A stretch of 64,000 bases of DNA from assembly GCF_030159955.1 (NCBI RefSeq), contig NZ_BSNK01000002.1, forward strand, positions 1,302,001 through 1,366,000, read 5' to 3'. Shown in pieces: positions 52,805-61,111 of the stretch. The first letter of the stretch is position 1; every line of letters begins with the position of its first letter. Both the position numbers and the translations under genes were made by a program. Origin of the DNA: Algimonas ampicilliniresistens (GTDB lineage: Bacteria > Pseudomonadota > Alphaproteobacteria > Caulobacterales > Maricaulaceae). The notes beneath the pieces were generated by a model. That model ran no database searches, was not told the origin of the DNA, and saw nothing but the letters and a program-made list of their open reading frames with translations.

Positions 52805-55800
52805 ATGGACCGTATTATCCGCTGGTGGGCCTCCAATTCAGTCGCCGCAAATCTTCTTATGATCATCTGCCTTGTTGGCGGATTGGTCAGTTACCTCACG
52901 ATTGAGCGCGAGCTCGAACCCTATGTCGAATTTCCAGGGGCTTGGACTTATGTGTCTTGGCCTGGGGCGTCGCCACAGGATGTTGAAGAACAGATTGTCG
53001 TGCGGATGGAAGAGGCTCTCTCCGTCGTGGACGGAGTCAACCGAATGTGGGCCTTCGCTGGCGAAGGCGGCGGCTCCGTCACGGTTCAGGGTAAGAACGG
53101 CGTCGATGAAGCGAGACTGATGGCCGACGTGAAACGTGCGGTTGATGGGATCAATAATTTCCCACCAGCGGCCGAAGAACCGCAGGTCAATATTTTCCGA
53201 AACCAACAAGAAATGATCCGTTTGGCCGTTATGGGCGATGACACGGTGACGGAACGCGAGCTGAAACGCTTTGCCGAGAAGACACGACGTGAGGTCGCCC
53301 TGCTGGGTTATGTGCCGTCCGTTGATCTGTTTGGCGTTCGGAATGAGGAAGTCTCGATCGAAGTGTCAGAGACAGCTTTGCGCCAATATGGCCTGACCTT
53401 TAATGATGTCGCGACTGCCGTGCGGGGCACATCGGTAAATAGTTCGTCGGGACGAGTCCGAACGGAAATTGGGTCGGTGCAACTTCGCACACGCAATCAG
53501 GCCGACAGTCAGGAAGACTTCGAGAACATCATTGTTCGCCAAGAATCGGGTGGGGCGACCATCCGGGTCAAGGATGTCGCGACCGTGATCGACGGCTTTG
53601 AAGAAGTTAATCTGATGGCGACAGTGAATGGCCAGCGGACGATTCTGGTTCAAGTTATGAGCGGTCCCAGCATGGACATCATCAAGATGTCAGCGAACGT
53701 GAAAGGCTATCTGGAGAAGATCAACGCAGACCTGCCCGACGGTGTGTCGATCACAGTCTGGAACGATTCTGCGGACGATTATAAAGGCCGGATCAACTCG
53801 ATTACGTCGAACTTCTTCTTCGGATTATTGTTGGTTTGCCTAACATTGATGCTGTTCCTCCGCCCCAAGATTGCGATCTGGGTGTCGATTGGGATTGCGA
53901 CCGCCTTTGCGGGCGGACTGGCCTTGCTGCCGCTTTTTGACGTGTCGTTTAACATGATCTCGACCTTCGCCTTTTTGCTGGTGATCGGTGTGATCGTGGA
54001 TGACGCGATCATTGTCGGCGAAGCCATTCACTTCAAAACGGAAGAGGGTGAGACCGGGCTAGACGCCGCCGTCAACGGAACGAACATGGTGAAGAAACCG
54101 GTGATTTTCGCGGTCTTGACCACGATGATCTTCTTCGCCCCATGGATGTATCTGTCAGGCGGGACGAGCGAATTTACGCGGGCCATTTCTCTCGTGGTGA
54201 TCCTGTCGCTGCTGTTCTCATTAATTGAGTCACTGCTGATCTTGCCGGCTCACCTCGTGCATATGAAACCGATCAATCCGAAAAGCCGGATTATGCGTGT
54301 TCAGAAAAAGATTTCGGATAGCCTGACGACATTGGCCGAAAAGGTCTATCGACCGATGATCACGGGGGCTTTGCGTCGCCGATACCTGACCGCGTCGATC
54401 TTTGTCGGCATCATGATCTTGTCCATCGGACTGGTCAGTAACGGCCTCGTCAAATCCGTGTTCTTCCCGCAGGGCGAATCCGATCAAATCGACATTACGG
54501 TCGAGCTTCCGGAAGGCACACCTTACTCACGCACACTCGAAGTTCTGGCTCAAATCCAAGACGCTGAGCATGAGCTACAGCAAGAAATCGCGGCGAAAGA
54601 CGGCGAACTGATCGAGAATTGGTACACGCGTTCGCGTGACAATAATGTGCTTGCGCTCGTCAAACTGGTGCCGCCAGAAGATCGTGCGCTACAGGTCAGT
54701 GAAGCGGCTGAGCGGCTTCGCGAATTGATTGGCGATGTGCCGGATGCGGAGAATATCTCCGTTGAATATGGCGACGGCAATAATGGACCCGCGCTTCAGT
54801 ATGTCCTGAACGCTAAATCCTTCGAGGACCTAACGGCCGCAGGTGATGATCTGATGGCTCAATTGAGAAGCTATGACGGCGTCTTCAATGTCGTCAACGA
54901 CATGGAAAGCGCGACAGAAGAGGTTCAATTTGATCTGAAGCCCGGCGCGGAAGCTCTCGGTGTGACGGCCTCAGATGTGGCGCGGCAAGTTCGTCAGGGC
55001 TTCTTCGGTGAAGAGGTGCAGCGACTGCCCCGCGACGGTGAAGATGTGCGCGTCTATGTGCGGTACCCCCGCATTGATCGTGAATCACTCGACTTCCTGA
55101 ATTCGATCCGCATTCGGACGAGCGATGGACGGCAACTTCCGTTGCAAACGGTTGCGGATATTCGCTTTGAACCGGGCACAAACCGTATTTTGCGGCGTGA
55201 GCGTCAACGGGCCATCATCATCTCGGCGGAAGTCGAGGAAGAACGGATTGATGAAATCCGTGAAGCGCTAAACGAAGATTTTTTCGAGACGTTCGAACAA
55301 ATCCACCCAGCTGTAACGCGCGGCAATATCGGTCGAGCGCAAGGCGAGGCAGAGTTCCAACAAGAACTCTTCACCTTCTTCCTAATCGCGATTGGTGTGG
55401 CCTACTTCCTCGTCGCGGTCTCGTTCCGGTCCTATTTTGAGCCGATCCTGATCCTGCTGGCGGCGATCCCATTCTGCTATTGCGGCATGATTTTGGGACA
55501 TCTGACTATGGGGTACACCATGTCTCTACTCTCATTGCTCGGTATGTTTGCCGCAGCCGGGGTGGCGGTGAACGACAACCTCGTTCTGTTGGATTACGTC
55601 CATAAGCTGCGGGATCGCGGTATGGATGGGGCTCAGGCCCTCGTTGAAGCGGGCGTCAGACGGTTCCGTCCGATCCTGCTGACGTCGCTGACGACCTTTG
55701 TCGGGCTTCTGCCCTTGCTGACGGAAAAATCGCTGCAGGCGCAGTGGCTCATTCCGATCGGGATTAGCTTGGCGTTTGGCGTCTTTTTCGCTCTGTTCGT

Positions 55801-55948
55801 GACATTGTTCTTCGTTCCGGCGCTTTACGGCATCGGCGCGGATATCCGCCGCTTCTTCATCTATCTGGTGAAGGGCCAAGAACAGCCGCGTTTCGCCGCA
55901 ACGATCGAGGATAGACCAACCTCCGGAGCTATCGTGCCGGCGGAATAG
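52805..55948 (+). CDS. RND family efflux transporter, inner-membrane pump
   Basis: Proton-driven efflux permease of 1047 residues with twelve helices and two large periplasmic loops. The start MDRIIRWWASNSVAANLLMIICLVGG is typical. Helix 4 contains the proton-relay pair in GVIVDDAIIVGEAIHF. NFFFGLLLVCLTLMLFLRPKIAIWVSIGIATAFAGG and GVAVNDNLVLLDYVHKLRDRG are conserved blocks of the HAE-type pumps. It is the second gene of the pump operon; GGGAGA in the end of the adaptor gene serves as ribosome site. The substrate is unknown; the adjacent halogenase raises export of a product as a possibility. Confidence 0.94.
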   Translation: MDRIIRWWASNSVAANLLMIICLVGGLVSYLTIERELEPYVEFPGAWTYVSWPGASPQDVEEQIVVRMEEALSVVDGVNRMWAFAGEGGGSVTVQGKNGVDEARLMADVKRAVDGINNFPPAAEEPQVNIFRNQQEMIRLAVMGDDTVTERELKRFAEKTRREVALLGYVPSVDLFGVRNEEVSIEVSETALRQYGLTFNDVATAVRGTSVNSSSGRVRTEIGSVQLRTRNQADSQEDFENIIVRQESGGATIRVKDVATVIDGFEEVNLMATVNGQRTILVQVMSGPSMDIIKMSANVKGYLEKINADLPDGVSITVWNDSADDYKGRINSITSNFFFGLLLVCLTLMLFLRPKIAIWVSIGIATAFAGGLALLPLFDVSFNMISTFAFLLVIGVIVDDAIIVGEAIHFKTEEGETGLDAAVNGTNMVKKPVIFAVLTTMIFFAPWMYLSGGTSEFTRAISLVVILSLLFSLIESLLILPAHLVHMKPINPKSRIMRVQKKISDSLTTLAEKVYRPMITGALRRRYLTASIFVGIMILSIGLVSNGLVKSVFFPQGESDQIDITVELPEGTPYSRTLEVLAQIQDAEHELQQEIAAKDGELIENWYTRSRDNNVLALVKLVPPEDRALQVSEAAERLRELIGDVPDAENISVEYGDGNNGPALQYVLNAKSFEDLTAAGDDLMAQLRSYDGVFNVVNDMESATEEVQFDLKPGAEALGVTASDVARQVRQGFFGEEVQRLPRDGEDVRVYVRYPRIDRESLDFLNSIRIRTSDGRQLPLQTVADIRFEPGTNRILRRERQRAIIISAEVEEERIDEIREALNEDFFETFEQIHPAVTRGNIGRAQGEAEFQQELFTFFLIAIGVAYFLVAVSFRSYFEPILILLAAIPFCYCGMILGHLTMGYTMSLLSLLGMFAAAGVAVNDNLVLLDYVHKLRDRGMDGAQALVEAGVRRFRPILLTSLTTFVGLLPLLTEKSLQAQWLIPIGISLAFGVFFALFVTLFFVPALYGIGADIRRFFIYLVKGQEQPRFAATIEDRPTSGAIVPAE

Positions 55949-56033
55949 TCCTCACCTCAGGCGAGCCAAGGCTTTCCTGAACGACGTCTCTATGCGTATG
56001 AGCCCCTGAATGATTTCGGGGGCTCTGCCGTTT

Positions 56034-56834
56034 ATGTCTAAACTCAGCCGTGATCCGCTGATCCATTTTCTGGCTCTTGGCGCTTTGCTATTTGTCGGTC
56101 ACGCGCTCTGGTCGACCCTCGTCACGCGGGCAGATCGTCAGCTTATCGTCGAGACGCGAGAGATTGCGCGTCAGTCCGATCTCTTCACCATTGAAAATGG
56201 CCGCGCGCCGACTGAGGCGGAACTGCAAGGCATCATTGTCGCCTTTGTCGAGGAAGAGGTTCTCGCCCGTGAAGGCGAGAGGCTGGGCTTGGATCAAGAC
56301 GACACGGTTATCCGCCGCCGTATAGCGCAAAAGATGCGCCTCCTGACCGATACAGGCCCTGTCACCGAACCCAGCGAGGCTGAACTAAAGACATGGTTCA
56401 ACACCCGCCGAGAAGATTATGCGGTGGCCGAACGCAGGTCACTACAACACGTTTTCTTCTCTGATGATCGCCGCGCTGATGCCAAAGCTGATGCTGGGGT
56501 AGCCGACCTGACCGACTGGACCCAAGTCGGTGATCCCTTCATCATTGCGCGAGAGTTAGGCCCGCTTAGCCGAAACAAAGTCCAGCAGGATTATGGCGGC
56601 CCCTTTGCCAGTACGGTATTTGACGCCGAGGTCGGGGTCTGGTCGGATCCGGTCCGAAGCCCGTTCGGCATCCACCGCATTCGCGTGACGGAGGTGACAC
56701 CCCGCATTGAACCAGATTTCACGCGCGCCCGCGCGGAAGTGCTCGCCGATTGGATGGATGAGGCCAACACAGCCCGCGTCGATCAAGCCATGCGCGATCT
56801 CGTCGCTAAATATGATGTGATCGTTGAAGAATGA
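56034..56834 (+). CDS. Peptidyl-prolyl cis-trans isomerase, parvulin type, membrane-anchored
   Basis: Predicted periplasmic folding factor of about 266 residues. One N-terminal helix (LIHFLALGALLFVGHALW) anchors it. A SurA/PpiD-like helical region with VAFVEEEVLAREGERLGL leads to a parvulin domain with ERRSLQHVFFSD, VQQDYGGPFASTVFDAEVGVWSDPVRSPFGIHRIRVTEV. The ATG at 56034 matches the usual MSK-x-RDPLIHF start. The ORF also offers 56010, which lies inside a hairpin (56000-56006 with 56019-56025). The stop overlaps the HupE/UreJ gene (ATGA), so the two are coupled. Confidence 0.85.
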   Translation: MSKLSRDPLIHFLALGALLFVGHALWSTLVTRADRQLIVETREIARQSDLFTIENGRAPTEAELQGIIVAFVEEEVLAREGERLGLDQDDTVIRRRIAQKMRLLTDTGPVTEPSEAELKTWFNTRREDYAVAERRSLQHVFFSDDRRADAKADAGVADLTDWTQVGDPFIIARELGPLSRNKVQQDYGGPFASTVFDAEVGVWSDPVRSPFGIHRIRVTEVTPRIEPDFTRARAEVLADWMDEANTARVDQAMRDLVAKYDVIVEE

Positions 56835-57793
56835 GGCGTCTCCTCTTTCTCATCCTGCTGCTGCTGGCAAGTCCGGCATCGGCGCATGAAGTCCGGCCTG
56901 CCCTGCTATCGTTAGATGCAGACGGCGACGCCTATGCCGTGACGTGGAAGCAGCCGATTACCAGCGGCCGACGCCTCGATCTAACGCCCATTTTTCCAGC
57001 CCAATGTAAGGCAAGCCAACCATCCGTGACACTAGACGAAGACACGGTGGTAGAACGCTACCGCTTAACTTGTGATCTCACCGGAGGGTTTATCCGCATA
57101 GACGGCCTTAACCGCACGCTCACCGATGTATTCGTCCGAATTAACGCAGCCGATGGATCAGTTCGCTCCACCCTCGTCAAACCGTCCAATCCCGTAATGG
57201 ATTTGAGTGTTGCGACTCCGCCTGCAGCGCGCGCCTATTTTGGCGAAGGTATCCTCCATATTGTCATGGGCTGGGATCATCTTTTGTTCGTTTTGGGGCT
57301 CTGCCTTCTGGTTAAACGTCGCCAAATTCTAGGCGTGGCTACCAGTTTCACGTTGGCTCACAGTCTGACTCTGGCGGTCTCAGCTCTGGGTCTGTTTAGC
57401 CTGCCGTCACGACCCGTCGAAATCCTGATTGCCGCCTCGATCCTGCTGCTCGCCATAGAGATTATTCGAAGACGGGACGGGCAGGTCGGGCTGACGGCGA
57501 AACGGCCCTATCTGGTCAGCTTCGGGATCGGTCTCTTGCACGGCCTTGGCTTTGCGGGCGCGCTGGCAGATTTAGGGTTGCCCAAGGGACAGGAACTGGC
57601 TGCGCTTTTCCTGTTCAATGTTGGGGTGGAAGCCGGACAATTTGCAATTATCGCCGCGGCCTTACTGGCGGGGTTTATCGGCTACCGATTTGCGCCGAAA
57701 TTGACGCGCCCGACGGCAACGCTCGCGACCTACGCCATCGGCGCGATCGCGGCCTATTGGGTGATTGAGCGGATATTGGGATATTGGGTGTAG
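56831..57793 (+). CDS. HupE/UreJ family membrane protein
   Basis: A 320-residue protein with a signal peptide (MRRLLFLILLLLASPASA) and a periplasmic beta domain of about 110 residues. Six or so membrane helices follow, including GEGILHIVMGWDHLLFVLGLCLLV, FTLAHSLTLAVSALG and LVSFGIGLLHGLGFAGAL. The His/Asp-rich helices match the HupE/UreJ_2 family, proposed nickel/cobalt-type transporters in hydrogenase and urease clusters. Neither cluster is present here. The 4-base overlap with the PPIase gene is a recurrent pairing, and the PPIase may assist its folding. Metal transport is inference. Confidence 0.88.
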   Translation: MRRLLFLILLLLASPASAHEVRPALLSLDADGDAYAVTWKQPITSGRRLDLTPIFPAQCKASQPSVTLDEDTVVERYRLTCDLTGGFIRIDGLNRTLTDVFVRINAADGSVRSTLVKPSNPVMDLSVATPPAARAYFGEGILHIVMGWDHLLFVLGLCLLVKRRQILGVATSFTLAHSLTLAVSALGLFSLPSRPVEILIAASILLLAIEIIRRRDGQVGLTAKRPYLVSFGIGLLHGLGFAGALADLGLPKGQELAALFLFNVGVEAGQFAIIAAALLAGFIGYRFAPKLTRPTATLATYAIGAIAAYWVIERILGYWV

Positions 57794-57804
57794 GGACCGC
57801 GGCG

Positions 57805-57878
57805 TAGTGAGAGAGAGACTTGAACTCTCGACCTCAGGATTATGAGTCCTGCGCTCTAACCAGCTGAGCTACCTCACC
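57805..57878 (-). tRNA. tRNA-Met (CAT anticodon)
   Basis: A 74-nt cloverleaf without encoded CCA. The acceptor GGTGAGG pairs with TCTCACT (two G-T pairs at the ends). The D arm is GCTC...GAGC. The anticodon stem-loop AGGACTCATAATCCT carries CAT, and the T arm is GAGAG-TTCAAGT-CTCTC. It reads as the elongator type rather than the initiator. A tRNA-Ile with lysidine-modified CAT is the alternative, but the anticodon stem fits elongator Met better. It ends 12 bases from the HupE/UreJ stop on the opposite strand. Confidence 0.92.
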
Positions 57879-57899
57879 ACGCCATACGGCAGGCGCGCG

Positions 57900-57927
57900 A
57901 TATAAGGCGAGGCGCGCGAGGCGGCAA
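57900..57927 (-). promoter_or_regulatory. Candidate tRNA-Met promoter
   Basis: On the minus strand TTGCCG (57927-57922), 16 bases of GC-rich spacer, then TTATAT (57905-57900). Transcription would start roughly 15 bases upstream of the mature tRNA 5' end. Confidence 0.5.
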
Positions 57928-58120
57928 GCCTTGTTTCAGGCAGATTTCGCCGCTAATGCAGCCACATGCGCAGTATCGCCCATTCTATCCAGCAACAGCG
58001 TTCGTCATATCGGCGGACGGGTTTCCGGCTGGCCTAGCGGCCTGCGCTCTCACCCCGCCATTTGGCGGGGCCTTCCCAGACAAGGCGGCACCCGCCGTCT
58101 CTCCATAGGAAGGAAAAATA
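57928..58120 (+). other. Non-coding stretch with consecutive small hairpins
   Basis: No supported gene lies here. Near its 3' end there are a CCCCGCC-ATTT-GGCGGGG hairpin (58053-58070) and shorter GC stems before and after it (GGCC-TAGC-GGCC; GGCGG-CAC-CCGCC). None has a T tract, so they do not look like a terminator. They would form the leader of the unknown gene at 58121, whose ribosome site GGAAGGA is clear. Confidence 0.4.
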
Positions 58121-58537
58121 ATGTACAATACAGACGACGAAATCACTCATATCGCTGAAGGCATGCGCGACTCTACGCTGCCAAAGGATGAGTGGACGCA
58201 TGCTGCGCATATCGCAATGGCGGTCTGGTTACTCGATCGTCACGGTCATGCCGCAGCCGAGATCATGCCGGGTTTAATTCGCACCTATAATGTATCTGTC
58301 GGCGGGCAAAATACGGATAGCGAAGGTTACCACCACACGATCACTTTGGCCTCACTCCGGTCGATTGCGGCGCATATGGGTAAGGGTTCGATCGCCCAGC
58401 GAACCAACGCGCTTTTGAGTCAAGGGTTTGACCGTCCGGACTGGCTGTTCCAGCACTATTCAAAGGATCGGCTATTCTCAGTTGAGGCACGGCGAGGGTG
58501 GGTTGAGCCCGATCTCGCGCCATTGCCTAAGGGCTAA
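58121..58537 (+). CDS. Small protein of unknown function with His-rich helical motifs
   Basis: A 138-residue cytosolic-looking protein with a strong GGAAGGA ribosome site. It shows EWTHAAHIAMAVWLLDRHG, then AAEIMPGLIRTYNVSVGG, TDSEGYHHTITLASL and a C-terminal RLFSVEARRGWVEPDL. The spaced THAAH and GYHHT motifs look like a conserved helical, possibly metal-binding family found in many bacteria, but I cannot name it with certainty. There is no signal peptide. Its stop codon overlaps the frame-corrected end of the E2 gene by 4 bases. Function unknown. Confidence 0.75.
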   Translation: MYNTDDEITHIAEGMRDSTLPKDEWTHAAHIAMAVWLLDRHGHAAAEIMPGLIRTYNVSVGGQNTDSEGYHHTITLASLRSIAAHMGKGSIAQRTNALLSQGFDRPDWLFQHYSKDRLFSVEARRGWVEPDLAPLPKG

Positions 58538-60095
58538 GACAGAAACATCTCAAGCGGGTCTTCGAGGCGGCGTTTCAGGTCTTGGATCATCGAGGCGGCG
58601 TCAAACCCGTCAATGACACGGTGATCGCAGGACACGCTGAAATTCATCACTTTGCGTTCAACGACTTCGCCATTGCGGAGTTCTAGTTTGGGCCGGATTT
58701 TTTCGGACCAAAGATCGCGACTTGTGGACGGTTGACGACCGGGGTCGTCACAATGCCGCCGAGGGGGCCCAGCGAGGTCAGCGTTGTTGTTGCGCCTTGG
58801 AAGTCGGCGGGAGACAGCTGATTGTCGCGCGCACCATTGGCGAGACGCGCAATTTCGTTGCTCATCTCCCAGATCGACAGGGTTTGAGCACGGCGCAGGA
58901 CGGGCACGACGAGGCCAATCTCGGTCTGTGTTGCGATGCCAAGATTAAGGTCCGAGAATTGCGAGATATAATTGCCGCCGCCCGGATTGAGACCGTCTGA
59001 GCCGTCCTGATAGAGCGCATTGAATTGCGGCCAATCTTTCAGCGTCGCGGCGAGGGCGCGGATGATGAACGGCAGAACGGTTAGTTTCGACCGGCTTGGA
59101 TCATCGGTAAATTTAATGTTGGCGCGTTTCCGAAACTCTTCCATCTCGGTCACGTCGACTTCGTCGACATAGGTGAAATGCGCGACGTGGCGTTTGGACT
59201 CCTGCATACGCTGCGCAATGACGCGGCGCAGGCCGATGACCTTGATCCGGGTTTCGCCTTCGACAGGTTCCAGAACAGTGGTCAGCAAGTCGAGATCCGC
59301 ATGAGTGATCTGCCCTTCTGCGCCCGTCGCTTTGGCCGCAGACAGATCGAGGCCAGCGTCACGGGCGCGTTTACGCACGGCGGGAGAGGCGAGGGGGCGC
59401 GTAACCCCGGACGGTCGACTTGGTGGATCGATCTTAGTGGAGCGCTGAACAGCATCGCTGTTCGTTTTTTGGGCTATAGGTGCTGGAGTCGGACTTGATG
59501 AAGTTGCAGCCGGTTCGGTATTGCCGACCGCCTCGACCGCGAATTGCACCAGAGTGGCGCCGACGGCGACCATATCGCCTTCGTCGCCGGCAACCGCCGT
59601 GATCGTGCCATTGACCGGGCTGGTTAGCTCGATTGTGGCCTTATCCGTCATGGCATCAGCGAGCGGATCATCTTCTTCGACCGTATCGCCGACTTTAACG
59701 TGCCATGCCGTGATTTCGGCTTCGACGACGCCTTCGCCTATGTCAGGCAACTTGAATTCATAGGTGCCAGACCCAGAGGTTGGTGCGGCGGCTTCCGGAG
59801 TGGCCGTAGGTGCGCTGTCAGCGGCGTGCTCGGCAGCGGCCTCTTCTAATCCGCCCTCTATGTCGAACACCACCAGATCTGCCCCGACGGCGACGCTCTC
59901 GCCCTCTTCACAAGCAACCGTTCGAACCACGCCGTCGACCGGGCTGGTCAGCTCAATCGTGGCTTTGTCGGTCATGGCGTCGGCAAGGGGTTGATCTTCC
60001 TCGACTGTCTCACCGGGTGCAACGTGCCAAGCCGTAATCTCGGCTTCAACGACGCCTTCGCCAATGTCCGGTAGTTTGAATCGATAGGTACCCAT
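58534..60095 (-). CDS. bkdB: Branched-chain 2-oxoacid dehydrogenase E2 (dihydrolipoyl acyltransferase), frameshifted near the 3' end
   Basis: E2 core that passes acyl groups from E1 to CoA. Two lipoyl domains (Lys44 and Lys152) share the 19-residue block KLPDIGEGVVEAEITAWHV. A subunit-binding domain (ASPAVRKRARDAGLDL) and the acyltransferase domain follow. The uninterrupted frame stops at 58683 after GPKKSGPN (470 residues). Adding one A to the A6 run (T6 at 58698-58703 on the plus strand) restores IRPKLELRNGEVVERK through CDHRVIDGFDAA to a stop at 58534 (520 residues). The catalytic His and Asp (His492, Asp496) lie only in the shifted part. The start overlaps the E1 beta stop (TAATG). Confidence 0.9.
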
Positions 60096-61111
60096 TAGGC
60101 GGCTTCTAGCGCAGTCCGCACGGCAGCGGTAACCCGTTTTTGTCCGGGGAAGTAAGCCCACTCTTGTGCGTGCGGGTAAGGCGTGTCCCAGCCCGTGACG
60201 CGCTGGATCGGGGCTTCAAGATGGTAGAAGCATCGTTCTTGGACGAGCGACATGAGTTCGGCGCCAAAGCCTGACGTCCGTGTCGCTTCATGCAAGATTA
60301 CGCAACGTCCGGTCTTCTTCACACTGGCTTCGATCGCGTCGATATCCAGTGGGACGAGTGAACGTAGGTCGATAATATCCGCAGAAATGCCAAGGTTTTG
60401 CGCCACAGCTTCTGCAACCCAGACCATTGTTCCGTAAGCGATGATGGTAATGTCAGAGCCTTCGCTCACCGTGCGCGCCTTGCCGAGTTCGACCGTGTAG
60501 CGGCCACTCGGAACTTCGCCGAGTTCGTGGCCCTTCCATGAAACAGACGGCGTTTCATGGTCGCCGTCAAACGGTCCGTTATAGAGGCGTTTAGGTTCAA
60601 GGAAGAGGACCGGATCATCACTCTCAATAGCTGAGATCAACAGACCTTTGGCATCGTATGGATTGCTCGGAATGATCGTCTTCAGCCCGGCAATATGGGT
60701 AAAAAGGGATTCGGGGGATTGGCTGTGCGTCGGGCCACCGAAAATGCCGCCGCCAACAGGCGTGCGGATCGTGATCGGCGCAGAGAAATCACCATTGGAG
60801 CGGTAGCGCAAACGCGCCGCCTCACTCGCGATCTGGTCATAAGCCGGATAAATATAATCAGCGAACTGGATTTCAGCGACCGGACGCAATCCGTTCGCCG
60901 CCATGCCGATGGCAATGCCAATAATGCCGCCTTCGCTGATCGGCGTGTCGAAACAGCGGTGTAACCCATGTTTTTCCTGCAAGCCCGCCGTACAGCGAAA
61001 CACGCCGCCGAAATAACCGACATCCTCGCCAAACGTCAGCACGTTCGGGTCTTCGGCCATCTTGACATCCATCGCGTCGCGAATGGCTTCAATCATCGAC
61101 ATTTGCGGCAT
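60095..61111 (-). CDS. bkdA2: Branched-chain 2-oxoacid dehydrogenase E1 beta subunit
   Basis: Beta half of the thiamine-diphosphate-dependent decarboxylase acting on 2-oxoacids from leucine, isoleucine and valine. In the 338-residue protein MSMIEAIRDAMDVKMAEDPNVLTFGEDVGYFGGVFRCTAGL and RCFDTPISEGGIIGIAIGMAANGLRPVAEIQFADY are diagnostic of BCKDH E1 beta rather than pyruvate dehydrogenase. DLRSLVPLDIDAIEASVKKTGRCVILHEA is the C-terminal transketolase part. TAATG overlaps join it to E1 alpha upstream and E2 downstream, so the three genes are one coupled operon. Confidence 0.94.
   Translation of the reverse strand: MPQMSMIEAIRDAMDVKMAEDPNVLTFGEDVGYFGGVFRCTAGLQEKHGLHRCFDTPISEGGIIGIAIGMAANGLRPVAEIQFADYIYPAYDQIASEAARLRYRSNGDFSAPITIRTPVGGGIFGGPTHSQSPESLFTHIAGLKTIIPSNPYDAKGLLISAIESDDPVLFLEPKRLYNGPFDGDHETPSVSWKGHELGEVPSGRYTVELGKARTVSEGSDITIIAYGTMVWVAEAVAQNLGISADIIDLRSLVPLDIDAIEASVKKTGRCVILHEATRTSGFGAELMSLVQERCFYHLEAPIQRVTGWDTPYPHAQEWAYFPGQKRVTAAVRTALEAA

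Noticed and set aside
57805-57878. tRNA-Ile with CAT anticodon
   Set aside because: The anticodon stem GGACTCATAATCC and acceptor resemble elongator tRNA-Met more than tRNA-Ile2; a covariance search could settle it.
58053-58070. CCCCGCC/GGCGGGG hairpin as a terminator
   Set aside because: No T tract follows and no plus-strand gene ends just before it; it more likely lies in the leader of the next gene.
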